IMG/VR virus record: IMGVR_UViG_3300005441_000013
Location: 1-40,005 of that record
Reading direction: 5' to 3' (one strand)
Length of the DNA: 40,005 bases
Source: a virus
Numbering within the stretch: the stretch's first letter is position 1; each line of letters begins with the position of its first letter. The notes beneath the pieces are model-generated. The model was not told the DNA's origin. It saw nothing but the letters and a program-made list of their open reading frames with translations, and searched no databases. Of the stretch, positions 6,573 through 14,586 are shown in pieces. The translations under genes were made by a program, and so were the position numbers.

Positions 6573-7097
6573 TCCCAATGCGTTTTTGACCACCACAATC
6601 GCATCCTGCCCCGTGGGATCGCCCGTGATCAGGTAGTCGTAGATGTCGACCACGTCGATCTGATCGGAGAGCTTCTGCTTCTGCATCAGGTCGCCCACCT
6701 GCTTGTCGTAGGACGTGAAGAGATGCCAGTGCTCGGTCTGGATGCGCAGGCCGAGCGGGCGTCCGGTCTGGGTCCGCCACACGATGAAGTCGACCACGGC
6801 CCCCCCAGGTTCCGCCCGTCCGCCGATGAATGGCTGCTGATAGGTCCAGTCCGGGGGCGCGCCGATGAACGGGGGACCACTCGTGCGGGGATCACCCTCG
6901 ACCGTGATGATATGCCACAAGGCCCAGTAGATGATCCACTCGGTATAGGACACGGTCGGCCCGCCATAGCCCGCCGGCATCGGCCCCGGACCGCCATGCA
7001 CATCGCTCTTCTCCAGCATCGAGTACTGGTAGAGACGAGGACCACGGGGCAACTGGGAGAAGGTCCGGATCGTAGCTGGACGCTTTAATTGCCTCAT
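6510..7097 (-). CDS. Nuclease-fold-like protein (degenerate PD-(D/E)XK?), 195 aa
   Basis: This is the last gene of the late operon. The layout recalls small Vsr/DUF559-type PD-(D/E)XK proteins: a helix with Glu53 (YTEWIIYWAL), a strand ending VVDFIVW with Asp103, a second strand LGLRIQTEHWH at 115-125, then a long helix with DKQVGDLM and a late strand (VDIYDYLIT). In active members the second strand bears an acidic residue where this protein has Arg118-Ile-Gln120, so it may be inactive or structural, as nuclease-fold proteins reused in virions can be. The call is inference from pattern, not a firm family hit. Confidence 0.4.
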   Translation of the reverse strand: MRQLKRPATIRTFSQLPRGPRLYQYSMLEKSDVHGGPGPMPAGYGGPTVSYTEWIIYWALWHIITVEGDPRTSGPPFIGAPPDWTYQQPFIGGRAEPGGAVVDFIVWRTQTGRPLGLRIQTEHWHLFTSYDKQVGDLMQKQKLSDQIDVVDIYDYLITGDPTGQDAIVVVKNALGLIELPDPLRGATARRNPRRR

Positions 7098-7098
7098 G

Positions 7099-9144
7099 TC
7101 AGAATTGGGCAGGTATTTCGACTATCGAGAGCGAGCGCATCCCCTGCTGGCTGTCCGATCCGAAACGAACCCCGCCGTTCTGCGCCGTGAAGACCCGGTA
7201 GGTGTAGGGGCCGAAGCGCATCAGGCCGAAGTGGTCGGCCGAGGTGAGGGCATCAATCCACTCGGTCAGCTCCTGGGGACTCAACTGCCCATCGGTGGAC
7301 CCGTTGGTGCAGTTCACGGTCAGGGTGAAGGAGTCGTTGCTGCTCACCGTCTTCAGGAAGCTCAACGCGAAGTTGGTGATCATGGCCGGTTCGTTGTTTG
7401 ACTGACCCGTGATCTCCCAACGTAGCTGGATCTTCTCGAAGGGCATCCCGGTATAGAGCGTCGTCTCCGGATGACCCGGTGCCGGAGTATCAATGGCAAT
7501 TCCGGTGCCGAACGGCGCGGTATAGCGCCCGTCTTCCATCCGTCCCTGCCAGAGCAAAGTCCAGGTACCCTGATCGGCCCGGTACAGCAGGCGGAACGTC
7601 TCGCCTGATGGTGTGCTGTAGGACTTGGCGTGCTCAATGGTGAACTGGCAGGCGTTCGCGATCTTGGTGTAGCCGTACATGTCGGCATCGAACCAGCCCG
7701 ACTCCCAGTAGTAGTAGTATCCGATGCCGAAGTCCGTGCCGCTCTCCGTCCCAGCTCGCGGGTTGGCCCAGTCAATCGGCAGGTCCATCCCCTGCGCGCC
7801 GCCCGTGTCCCGGTCCCAGTTCAGCGAGTAGTTCTGGGAAACCCCGGACGATCCGCTCGACCGCGAGGTAACCAGGCGCTTCACCGCGACCGGCGTCTCG
7901 CCAATCTTGCCGTGGTACTGGTCGCTGGTCGGAATCGTATTCGCGTTCTGGGACACATCCTGTGCCCAGATGCATGACCATCCCGATCCGCTGAACTCAT
8001 GCACGGAACTCTTCGCCCCGTAGGGATTCGACCCGCCGCTCTTGTCTTCTCCCCGGACAAGGGCATAGAGGCCGTTGTATCCCGCTGCCAGATCCGTGAT
8101 ATAGCCCCGGTACTCGACCGGAATGCCATCATCGCGATCCAGACCAACCGCCATCCAGGTACCGCCCGAGTAACGGAAGACGCCCATCCCAATCGCAATG
8201 AACAACTGGCCCTGCCAGACCGCCGCCGCCTGCACCCGCCGCCCATGGGACGGCCACTCGAAGTCAATCGGGAACAACTCCGGCCCATCGGGGTCGAACT
8301 GGAACATCTCCCGCTCGGTGAGGACAAACACCGCAGGCTCATCGCGGCGGTCGTAAAAGGTGAGGATGTCGCGGATGTAGTACTGGCGGGGCAACTGGAA
8401 GGTGATGTCGTAGGCGGTCCAGACAGGCGGTGCGGCATCTGCTGTCCAGTAAATGCGCCCGCCCGTGGTGACGCCAAGCAGCTTGTTGTCATAGACCGTA
8501 AAGGCCCGGAACTTGGGGGTCGCGACGTTATTGGCCGCAGCCGACGCCTCACTGATCCAGGCGTAGCCCGAGGTGCCCATCGGCACATAGAAGGCATCGG
8601 TAACACCTGCCCCGGAGAATCCCTGACCACGGGCCGTGGGCGCAATCGTCATTCCGGGAGCGGAAGCATTGACGAGGATCGAACCTGGCATTGGCGAGAT
8701 GGTGCCCGACTCGGACGAGCACTTGTAGAGCGTGGTTCCGACCGAAACGATCAGGGAAAAGCGATCCGGCGTGGCGCAGTACATGTCCCCGAGGACCTGA
8801 TGCACGCCCGCCGCTATGACGCTCGGTTCCTCGATGTAGTAGCCCCGGCTGAACTGGGCCGGATAGCGTGTGATCATCGTCGAGAAGCTGTAGCGCCCCT
8901 CGTCGGTGCCTTCTTTTAGGGTGTAGACGCCGTGACCACCCGAGAGATTGCTGATCTGCCACGAGGAGAGAAGGTCATTGTCATCCTTGCTGGGATCGCC
9001 AAAGAGCATCTTGGGTTGGAAGCGGGCGAGATCGCTGAACTGGATCGCCCCATCCGTACCCGCCAGCGGCACGCGTACCCAGCCCCGGTCGACATCGGCC
9101 CCGGACAGGAGCATGACTTCGCGGACGGCCGGTTGTCCATCCAT
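7099..9144 (-). CDS. Large propeller-like tail protein, 681 aa
   Basis: A virion-type protein with repeated beta-rich units of the form Y(D/N)NKLLGVTTGGRIYWT, EPAVFVLTEREMFQF and WQGQLFIAIGMGVFRYSGGTW. This suggests a beta-propeller in residues of roughly 100-400, followed by beta-sandwich regions. Some short-tailed phages use propeller domains in the tail nozzle, and others use them in receptor-binding proteins; either role is possible. The start overlaps the previous gene by one base (TAATG). It lies downstream of the lysis genes, which is unusual for a core tail component. Confidence 0.5.
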   Translation of the reverse strand: MDGQPAVREVMLLSGADVDRGWVRVPLAGTDGAIQFSDLARFQPKMLFGDPSKDDNDLLSSWQISNLSGGHGVYTLKEGTDEGRYSFSTMITRYPAQFSRGYYIEEPSVIAAGVHQVLGDMYCATPDRFSLIVSVGTTLYKCSSESGTISPMPGSILVNASAPGMTIAPTARGQGFSGAGVTDAFYVPMGTSGYAWISEASAAANNVATPKFRAFTVYDNKLLGVTTGGRIYWTADAAPPVWTAYDITFQLPRQYYIRDILTFYDRRDEPAVFVLTEREMFQFDPDGPELFPIDFEWPSHGRRVQAAAVWQGQLFIAIGMGVFRYSGGTWMAVGLDRDDGIPVEYRGYITDLAAGYNGLYALVRGEDKSGGSNPYGAKSSVHEFSGSGWSCIWAQDVSQNANTIPTSDQYHGKIGETPVAVKRLVTSRSSGSSGVSQNYSLNWDRDTGGAQGMDLPIDWANPRAGTESGTDFGIGYYYYWESGWFDADMYGYTKIANACQFTIEHAKSYSTPSGETFRLLYRADQGTWTLLWQGRMEDGRYTAPFGTGIAIDTPAPGHPETTLYTGMPFEKIQLRWEITGQSNNEPAMITNFALSFLKTVSSNDSFTLTVNCTNGSTDGQLSPQELTEWIDALTSADHFGLMRFGPYTYRVFTAQNGGVRFGSDSQQGMRSLSIVEIPAQF

Positions 9145-9482
9145 TACGTTCTCGCTTGCACAAGGAATGAATCGTGGAAGAAGGTGGCGTCACTGCCCTT
9201 GGCGACCGCGAAGTGGAGGTGATAGCGGCCGGGTGTCGCTCCCGCCGTGATCTGGGCATCCCACGTCAGGTCGGTCGAGTTGTAGGTCAGCGACCCGGTA
9301 TTCGCGGTTGATACCCCGTGGTTATCCATGATCGTGTACGTGATCGACGACGGCACCTGGGTCGTGCCATTGAGCAGGGTGCCGTCCTGCTTGAGGGACG
9401 GCACCCGCCAGCGAAAGCGCATCGAGGTATAGAGCGCATTCTGCCCAGGCTCGTAGTAGGGAGATCCGTAGGTGATCGCCAT
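9144..9482 (-). CDS. Small beta-sandwich virion-type protein, 112 aa
   Basis: The sequence is beta-rich (MRFRWRVPSLKQDG, SITYTIMDNHGVSTANTGSLTY, GRYHLHFAVAKG) and resembles an Ig-like or carbohydrate-binding beta sandwich. It has no catalytic motif. It is coupled to both neighbours by one-base overlaps (TAATG) and is likely produced with the propeller-like tail protein that follows. Confidence 0.5.
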   Translation of the reverse strand: MAITYGSPYYEPGQNALYTSMRFRWRVPSLKQDGTLLNGTTQVPSSITYTIMDNHGVSTANTGSLTYNSTDLTWDAQITAGATPGRYHLHFAVAKGSDATFFHDSFLVQART

Positions 9483-9748
9483 TACGGCTGTACCACCGGC
9501 GCAGGGCTGTTCGTGGCCCCCGCCTGCTCGGCATTGTCGACCAGCTTCTGCGTGCTCTTCGGACTGAAGACAAAGGTCCGGATAATCGGGCCAAGCAGGA
9601 AGATGACGCCCACAAGGGGAGCCACCGACGAGATGACCGCGTTCTTCTGCTCGTCGGTAATGTCCGCCCCGAACGCGATCAGCGTGCCGATCACGGCTAC
9701 CAGGAAGGCGGTCACGGTCGAGATGATAACGGCGGGTTCAGTCTTCAT
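9482..9748 (-). CDS. Holin-like protein with two membrane segments, 88 aa
   Basis: The protein has an N-terminal hydrophobic helix (VIISTVTAFLVAVIGTLIAF, residues about 7-26), a short polar loop (ADITDEQKNAV), and a second hydrophobic helix (VAPLVGVIFLLGPIIRTFV). It then has a charged tail starting VFSPKST. This two-helix form with a TDEQ-type loop is typical of small phage holins, which open the membrane to end the infection. It lies immediately after the endolysin and a small membrane peptide and overlaps the latter by 4 bp. Confidence 0.6.
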   Translation of the reverse strand: MKTEPAVIISTVTAFLVAVIGTLIAFGADITDEQKNAVISSVAPLVGVIFLLGPIIRTFVFSPKSTQKLVDNAEQAGATNSPAPVVQP

Positions 9749-9885
9749 GAACGGAGCACTCCCGGCAGGACAATGGTCAGCGTGTCGCTATCCACCAAGA
9801 GGTCCACGACCTTGACGATGGTGATACAGACCACGATGACGATGATCAGGTAGAGCAGGTACATCAGCAACCGTTCGACGCTCAT
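9745..9885 (-). CDS. Single-pass membrane peptide of the lysis cassette, 46 aa
   Basis: The ATG at 9885 overlaps the endolysin stop by one base. Residues 6-28 (LLMYLLYLIIVIVVCITIVKV) form one hydrophobic helix, followed by an acidic stretch and a short tail. It may assist or restrain the holin. No family is recognised. The gene lies between endolysin and holin-like gene. Confidence 0.55.
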   Translation of the reverse strand: MSVERLLMYLLYLIIVIVVCITIVKVVDLLVDSDTLTIVLPGVLRS

Positions 9886-10793
9886 CACTTCAGCTCCTTT
9901 GGTTTGGCGTTGCCCGTCTTCCACGGACACCAGCCTCCCTCGAATCGATAATAGGTTCTCTGATCAAAGGTCTTGATCTCTGCGAGGCGGGGCCACTCGC
10001 CGGTGACCTTGCCCCGTTCAACCCACATTTGACTAACCGGCCCATTCGGATCGAACTTGGGGCCGAACAACCATTCGGCCACGCCATCGTCCATGCCGTC
10101 AGGATAGGTAATTGCCACGGGTGGTTCCTCCGGTGGTGGGACCGGCTCGTACTGTCCGGTCTGATACTTCTTCAGGATCGCAATGGTGAGGTCGATGATG
10201 TGATCGGTGGCATCCATGACCACGATGCCGGGACAGATCTTGCCGGTTCCCTTGCAGAACTCCTGGTGCCAGCGCACGAAGCTGAATCCGTCTGTCGGCG
10301 AGATCGGGTATGTATCCCACGGGATCTCGTACTGATCGGCCCAGTAGGCGGACAATTCGGCCACGCTGTAAAAGGTGGACTCGCTGACCAGCGTATCGTA
10401 GGTCTTGCCACTGATCTCGATGCTGGCCTGATCACGGTTGACGGCGTTGATGCCGTACTTGTTGACGAATGCCAACCCGTCGCCATACGCGCCGTTTACC
10501 GGACCGGAGGCCCACCCGGACTGGATGCCGAGGGGATCGTTCCAGCGGATGATCAGGCCATCGTTGACTTCCCCGTCCTGATAGGAGGTGCCCACGCCGT
10601 AATCGGTGAGAGCATCGGTCGAGGGGAAGCGGAAGTAGGCGTCGGTTCCCCAGAGCGTGCCGATCATTCTATGAAGTACAATACCCTTAACGGTCCTTTG
10701 ACCGAGATTATTTTGACCATGCCCCTCTGCTTTCTGGATTGGTCTGTCCAGATAAGAAGGATGCGGAACATTCCCGAAGGTGATGCTAGTCAT
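9885..10793 (-). CDS. Endolysin: N-acetylmuramoyl-L-alanine amidase (Amidase_2), 302 aa
   Basis: The ATG at 10793 is chosen over upstream codons because AGGGGA lies about 9 bases before it and the protein then begins MTSITFGNVPHPSY. The amidase_2 zinc site is visible: His41 in GIVLHR, His176 in RWHQEF and Cys187 in KICPGIV. The enzyme cuts the bond between muramic acid and L-alanine in peptidoglycan. After a proline-rich linker (PVPPPEEPPVA), residues from about 235 form a C-terminal module with FDPNGPVSQMW and a Trp-rich end, probably for wall binding. The ribosome binding site lies within the oppositely oriented HNH gene. Confidence 0.85.
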   Translation of the reverse strand: MTSITFGNVPHPSYLDRPIQKAEGHGQNNLGQRTVKGIVLHRMIGTLWGTDAYFRFPSTDALTDYGVGTSYQDGEVNDGLIIRWNDPLGIQSGWASGPVNGAYGDGLAFVNKYGINAVNRDQASIEISGKTYDTLVSESTFYSVAELSAYWADQYEIPWDTYPISPTDGFSFVRWHQEFCKGTGKICPGIVVMDATDHIIDLTIAILKKYQTGQYEPVPPPEEPPVAITYPDGMDDGVAEWLFGPKFDPNGPVSQMWVERGKVTGEWPRLAEIKTFDQRTYYRFEGGWCPWKTGNAKPKELK

Positions 10794-11268
10794 GATTGAG
10801 GTTCCCCTGAGCAAAGGCAAGGTTGCCCTCGTAGACGATATCGACGCAGACCGCGTCATGCAATTCAAGTGGTCTACCACGTGGAGCGGTAGACGATGGT
10901 ACGCATATCGCACTACTGGAGGACGGTCGCATCAACAGAGAACATACCTGCACCGATTCATCTTGGATGTCACCGAAGACGAATGGGTCGACCACGTTGA
11001 CGGCAATGGACTCGATTGCCGAAGACACAACATACGGATCGCTACTCCGTCGCAGAACGCTGCCAACTGCGGACCTAGAGCGCGAAACCGAATCGGATAC
11101 CGAGGGGTCGGTTGGAGCACCAAGGAAGGGAAGTGGATCGCTCAGATCCAATGCAACGGGAAGAAGGAACGGATCGGATGCTTTACCGATCCCGTCGAAG
11201 CAGCAAAGGCCTACGACGCCAGAGCGCGGGATCTGTTTGGTGAGTTCGCTTTCCAGAACTTTCGCTGA
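10792..11268 (+). CDS. HNH-AP2 homing endonuclease, 158 aa, antisense inside the lysis cassette
   Basis: The start at 10792 gives the usual opening of this family (IPL/VPL-x-KGKVALVDD). The HNH core is at about 54-90 (LHRFILDV, DHVDGNGLDCRRHNIRI). The AP2 DNA-binding domain spans about 103-158 (YRGVGWSTKEGKW, then EAAKAYDARARDLFGE). Such proteins cut a specific site in phage genomes that lack the gene and thus spread it. It is the only plus-strand gene within the late operon. Its start codon and the endolysin start share the same CATG, and its 3' end stops 5 bp from the next minus-strand gene. ATG at 10783 is an alternative start. Confidence 0.85.
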   Translation: MIEVPLSKGKVALVDDIDADRVMQFKWSTTWSGRRWYAYRTTGGRSHQQRTYLHRFILDVTEDEWVDHVDGNGLDCRRHNIRIATPSQNAANCGPRARNRIGYRGVGWSTKEGKWIAQIQCNGKKERIGCFTDPVEAAKAYDARARDLFGEFAFQNFR

Positions 11269-11273
11269 GTTCA

Positions 11274-11750
11274 TCAGAGTTCTCCGTACTGGTGACGGTA
11301 CTGGCTGAGTTCTTCCTGCATCTTGCGCATGTCCTTGCGTCGTTCCCTGCCTGAGCGGCGCTCTGGCCCATTGTACGAAGTCGGCGGATCATAGTCATCA
11401 GAGGAGCGGTGCCCGGCCGCTGCCGCCTGGACCCGGCGATCCTCGGCGACGTGAATCTCAATCGCCTGCCAGATCGTCGCCGCGAGCAGGATGATCAGGG
11501 AGATCCGCGATTGCCAGACCGAGACGTGCAACCCAGGGTAGAGCGTGTAGACGAAGGCGAGGAAGAAGACGAGGCCGAAGGCGTAGTCGAAGAGGATGAT
11601 CGACCAGCCGAAGCGGTCGATGAAGCGCGCCCGCCGCTGCATCCGGCTGCCCCGGTAGATCTTGAAACAGGTCAGGGTGAACACGACGGCGAATTCCTCG
11701 ATGGCGTCGAACCCCTGCGGCCAGTGCGGAGAGAGGTCACTCCAGCTCAC
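11274..11750 (-). CDS. Membrane protein of the lysis region, 158 aa, GTG start
   Basis: GTG at 11750 has AGGA 8 bases upstream. Hydrophobic segments at about 22-34, 48-73 (FGWSIILFDYAFGLVFFLAF) and 83-100 (ISLIILLAATIWQAIEI) suggest two or three membrane passes. They are followed by a charged cytoplasmic tail with SYNGPERRSGRERRKD. It is near the endolysin, so it is a candidate holin or holin partner. It overlaps the upstream gene by 14 bp. Its function is inferred from place and topology only. Confidence 0.5.
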   Translation of the reverse strand: MSWSDLSPHWPQGFDAIEEFAVVFTLTCFKIYRGSRMQRRARFIDRFGWSIILFDYAFGLVFFLAFVYTLYPGLHVSVWQSRISLIILLAATIWQAIEIHVAEDRRVQAAAAGHRSSDDYDPPTSYNGPERRSGRERRKDMRKMQEELSQYRHQYGEL

Positions 11751-11961
11751 GATGCTTCCTCCGGTTTGGTCGCATCATGTCCTGCATCGGAATATTGCTT
11801 TCCTCCATCCTCCGATTCGCCTCTCGAATCGACGCGGCCACATCGCCCAGCCTGTCTCCAACCCGGTCCATAGCGGCACGCAACTGGCGCGTCTCGTCGA
11901 CCAGGGTGCTATCGTCACTCTTCTCGGTCTTCAGGCCAAAGTACTCCAGCAGGCGCACCAT
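11737..11961 (-). CDS. Soluble coiled-coil protein, 74 aa
   Basis: ATG at 11961 overlaps the previous stop as TAATG, although the frame stays open further upstream. Residues 22-55 (DETRQLRAAMDRVGDRLGDV, ASIREANRRMEE) have regular heptads and probably form a coiled coil. No membrane segment is seen. It lies between two membrane-protein genes and may bridge them. Its function is unknown. Confidence 0.5.
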   Translation of the reverse strand: MVRLLEYFGLKTEKSDDSTLVDETRQLRAAMDRVGDRLGDVAASIREANRRMEESNIPMQDMMRPNRRKHRELE

Positions 11962-12266
11962 TATGGTCCCCGCTGCCTGGCCCGGCGCTCCTGGCGCTTC
12001 AAGAGGGCCATCTTCAACTCCTCGACTTCGCGCTGCATCTGCTCGGCGTGCTCGTGGAGTTTGACCGCTTCGGCCTTGTCCTCGTCGTGCCGGAGCTGCA
12101 ATGCTGAACGGGCTTCGTCCCGCTCCTTCAATGCTGACTCGTAGATCCATCCCGGAACCATCCAGCGTCTGTGCAAGCCGAACAGCACGACGGCAAGTGT
12201 ACCCAGCAACACCCCGGATGCAGATATACCGTTCGTAGTGAGCAGCCATTTGAGCAGTGACTCCAT
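11961..12266 (-). CDS. N-terminally anchored coiled-coil membrane protein, 101 aa
   Basis: One hydrophobic helix (SGVLLGTLAVVLFGL, about 16-31) is followed by HRRWMVPGWIYESALKERDE and a long charged coiled coil up to a basic end (KRQERRARQRGP). The RRW-x-VPGW-x-Y pattern after a membrane helix is common in small phage proteins near lysis genes. It could act as a spanin-like or holin-associated protein. It is the first membrane gene of the lysis cassette in transcription order. Confidence 0.5.
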   Translation of the reverse strand: MESLLKWLLTTNGISASGVLLGTLAVVLFGLHRRWMVPGWIYESALKERDEARSALQLRHDEDKAEAVKLHEHAEQMQREVEELKMALLKRQERRARQRGP

Positions 12267-12275
12267 CCGGCATTG

Positions 12276-12992
12276 CTAACTGTCCAACCGGACCACGAGC
12301 AGCGCGGTCACGTTCGCCGTGGTCGGCGTCCATCCCGAGGTGATCAATTCACACCCAACTCGCTGACCAGCATTAAAGGAAACCCCATTTGCCCATGTTG
12401 TCAGGACTGAATGACGGGATGTATTGGTGGCGTCCAGTGTCGGGTTTCCCCCGGTGAAGCTGGTGCCCGTGCCGCTGATCGTCGGTCGCAACTGCGCGGT
12501 TCCCGCCGTACGCCCGGTATCACTCTGGATGAATCCGCCAACCACCCGCCCTGCGACCGGCATGTACCACGATCCCGTGGTGCCAATGGACACAGCAGTG
12601 GTGGTATCGAAAAACATCGAGAAGAGGTTGCTGGTGGCGGTTCCCGGCACGTCATTGAGGAAATACGGTCCCAGCGTCATCGTGATATTGCCGAGCAGGG
12701 ACACGTTGGCTTCGTAGTCGGGAGATTCGCTGACCACGAAATCGTCTCCCCCGAAGTCCATCACCGAGATGCGGTCTTCCAGCGTCACATCCGCCACCTG
12801 GATCGCGATCCCGTTCATAGCCCGGTAGGAGATCGTGCCGTCCTCGTTCTTGCCAACAAACATCACGGTGTCTTCGTCGCCCGCTCCGGTGGCCGGGTCG
12901 AGGCGAATCTGACCGCGCATGCTGTCGGTCACCGTGGGCAACGGGTTGCTGGTGTCGAGCTTCAGGTACGGCGTCGACCGGCGCGCAGTCAT
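12276..12992 (-). CDS. Beta-rich virion/tail protein, 238 aa
   Basis: It starts with a one-base overlap on the preceding gene (TAATG). The N-terminal third holds DSMRGQIRLDPATGAGDEDTV, a form seen in tail-fibre-associated proteins. The rest is beta-rich with Gly/Thr repeats (WYMPVAGRVVGGFIQSDTGR, GTAQLRPTISGTGTSF), resembling a jelly-roll or C1q-like trimer domain. It is probably an appendage or tip protein. No family is certain. Confidence 0.45.
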   Translation of the reverse strand: MTARRSTPYLKLDTSNPLPTVTDSMRGQIRLDPATGAGDEDTVMFVGKNEDGTISYRAMNGIAIQVADVTLEDRISVMDFGGDDFVVSESPDYEANVSLLGNITMTLGPYFLNDVPGTATSNLFSMFFDTTTAVSIGTTGSWYMPVAGRVVGGFIQSDTGRTAGTAQLRPTISGTGTSFTGGNPTLDATNTSRHSVLTTWANGVSFNAGQRVGCELITSGWTPTTANVTALLVVRLDS

Positions 12993-13840
12993 TACGAGAT
13001 CCGCGATGGCGCAGAGGATGGCTGGCGGCGGGTCCGGATCAGCGTCATCCGGTTCTCGGCTTCAGCCTGGAAGGTCAGAACCTGCTTGCTGCGCAGGCCG
13101 GTGATATCGCGATCAAGGCCCATCAGACAGAGGTGGTAGCAGGCCCGCGCCGTCAGCCACTCCGGGTTGATCTTGGTGGTATCGGAGTAGGTCGAGAGCT
13201 GTCCCGGCTTGCCCTCACCAAGGACCCGCACGCTCATACCGTCGATATTGGCGCGGAGATCGAGGTCGTTGACGATGATCTGGTTGGCGTACTGGTCCAC
13301 CTGCCAGCCCGGATAGGAGCGGTGCTCGGCGGTTTCAATCGGCCACCACTGCCCCACTTCGTCCTGCCACTCGACCGCGTAGACCTCGTTGATCGTGCTG
13401 GGAATGGTCAGCGTTCCGGTGGCGGAATTGAAGGTCGAGGTCGAGGCGGCGATCAGCTCGCGGTAGATCGGGTAGGCATCTTCAATCGCCATGTTGATCG
13501 CCCGCTTGTACTCGGGATAGGTGTATCCCATGCCCCGCTTGTTGATCACGACGGCCGTCACCGCTGCCGGGACATTGCCCGCCGTGGCCGGGTCGAAGGT
13601 GACCATGTGCTGCGCGTGCGAGCAGGCAACGATGCTCTTGACCTGACCCCGGTAGGTGCCTGAGGTGATCACCATCTGGCGGCGGGTGAGGTCTTCGTTG
13701 CCGACCGGGATATTGATCACGTCGATGAAGGTGACCGTGCTCCCGGCGTCGGTTGATTCGAGCAGGACCGCGTCCCCGAGCCGAAAGGCGACCCGGGTAA
13801 TCAGTTCCTCTAAGGTGGTGCTGCGGACGGCATCTGTCAT
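12992..13840 (-). CDS. Head-tail adaptor/connector-like virion protein, 282 aa
   Basis: The N-terminal part (TTLEELITRVAFRLGD) and the later YPEYKRAINMAIEDAYPIYREL helix resemble phage adaptor proteins that bind the portal after packaging. So do a beta region with IPSTINEVYAVEWQD and the helix INPEWLTARACYHLCLMG. In such proteins helices contact the portal and a beta domain forms the ring. The ATG at 13840 has no strong ribosome binding site. A role as connector is inferred from this pattern; it sits well downstream of the capsid gene among tail genes. Confidence 0.45.
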   Translation of the reverse strand: MTDAVRSTTLEELITRVAFRLGDAVLLESTDAGSTVTFIDVINIPVGNEDLTRRQMVITSGTYRGQVKSIVACSHAQHMVTFDPATAGNVPAAVTAVVINKRGMGYTYPEYKRAINMAIEDAYPIYRELIAASTSTFNSATGTLTIPSTINEVYAVEWQDEVGQWWPIETAEHRSYPGWQVDQYANQIIVNDLDLRANIDGMSVRVLGEGKPGQLSTYSDTTKINPEWLTARACYHLCLMGLDRDITGLRSKQVLTFQAEAENRMTLIRTRRQPSSAPSRIS

Positions 13841-13854
13841 GAATCCACTATACC

Positions 13855-14577
13855 CTAGGCAATCCGCACCGCGAACCGATACGCCCCACCGCCGTAAGCA
13901 ATCGTGGCGCTGTCCTTGTTCCAGGTCGATCCGAACTCATCGACGTAGTTGACCGGCACGCGGGTCATCGACTTAGCCGCTCCGGTATCGAGCTGGTAAG
14001 CAATCGGCGTGGTCACCGGGTTGGTCACGGCATACGTCGAGAAGGCGTCGTTGGCGACGACCGCGATCCAGTACAGGCCCTTACTCAGCGCCGTGCTGCT
14101 TATCGTGCCGATCTTGACGCCGGTCGAATCAATCGCAATCTCTCCCGAGGCGACAATCTTCGTGCCCGCCAGTCCCGTCGTGTCCGGGGAAAAGAGGGCC
14201 GCCTTCGCCTTCTTTCCGCTGGCCGCCGCCTGCGAGACCGGGATCGCGAAGGCGTCAATGGTCACGTCCTTGGAGAAGTAGACCGGAACCGCCCAGCTCT
14301 GATTGGCGAGGTAGCCGATGTTGGACGAGACGGTGCCGGGAACCACGCCAACCCACGGGTCCACATAGAAGCCCGACTCATAGATTGGCAGGGCGGCCGG
14401 ATTGATCGGGGCGGGGCTGACCTCGATCCAGGCCGACCCGTTGTACCGCTTCAGGACCATGGTGCTCGTGTTCAGCCAGTACATGCCGCTTGTGGGAGAT
14501 CCAGGGGCGGATGTCCCTTCCTGGAATGGGGTGTGCAGGTTTGTTCCGGTAAGCGAGCTGTGCGCGGTCGTGGTCAT
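13855..14577 (-). CDS. Tail fibre or receptor-binding-type protein, 240 aa
   Basis: ATG at 14577 has AGGAG 7 bases upstream. Residues about 22-52 hold GSPTSGMYWLNTSTMVLKRY and GSAWIEVSP, the short beta module frequently found at the start of phage tail-fibre proteins (a thing-is-displayed-with-text type repeat). The rest is a beta sandwich with KAKAALFSPDTTGLAGTKI and KGLYWIAVVAND. It is probably exposed on the particle. The target is unknown. Confidence 0.5.
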   Translation of the reverse strand: MTTTAHSSLTGTNLHTPFQEGTSAPGSPTSGMYWLNTSTMVLKRYNGSAWIEVSPAPINPAALPIYESGFYVDPWVGVVPGTVSSNIGYLANQSWAVPVYFSKDVTIDAFAIPVSQAAASGKKAKAALFSPDTTGLAGTKIVASGEIAIDSTGVKIGTISSTALSKGLYWIAVVANDAFSTYAVTNPVTTPIAYQLDTGAAKSMTRVPVNYVDEFGSTWNKDSATIAYGGGAYRFAVRIA

Positions 14578-14586
14578 GTCCTACTC

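Noticed and set aside
10786-11274. Minus-strand open frame of 162 codons across the HNH gene
   Set aside because: It is the antisense of a clear HNH-AP2 protein and its product is Ser-rich without a domain.
13847-13852. TATAGT on the minus strand just before the adaptor-like gene at 13840
   Set aside because: The hexamer equals the -10 of the late promoter but lies 6 bases from the ATG and has no -35 box at the right distance.
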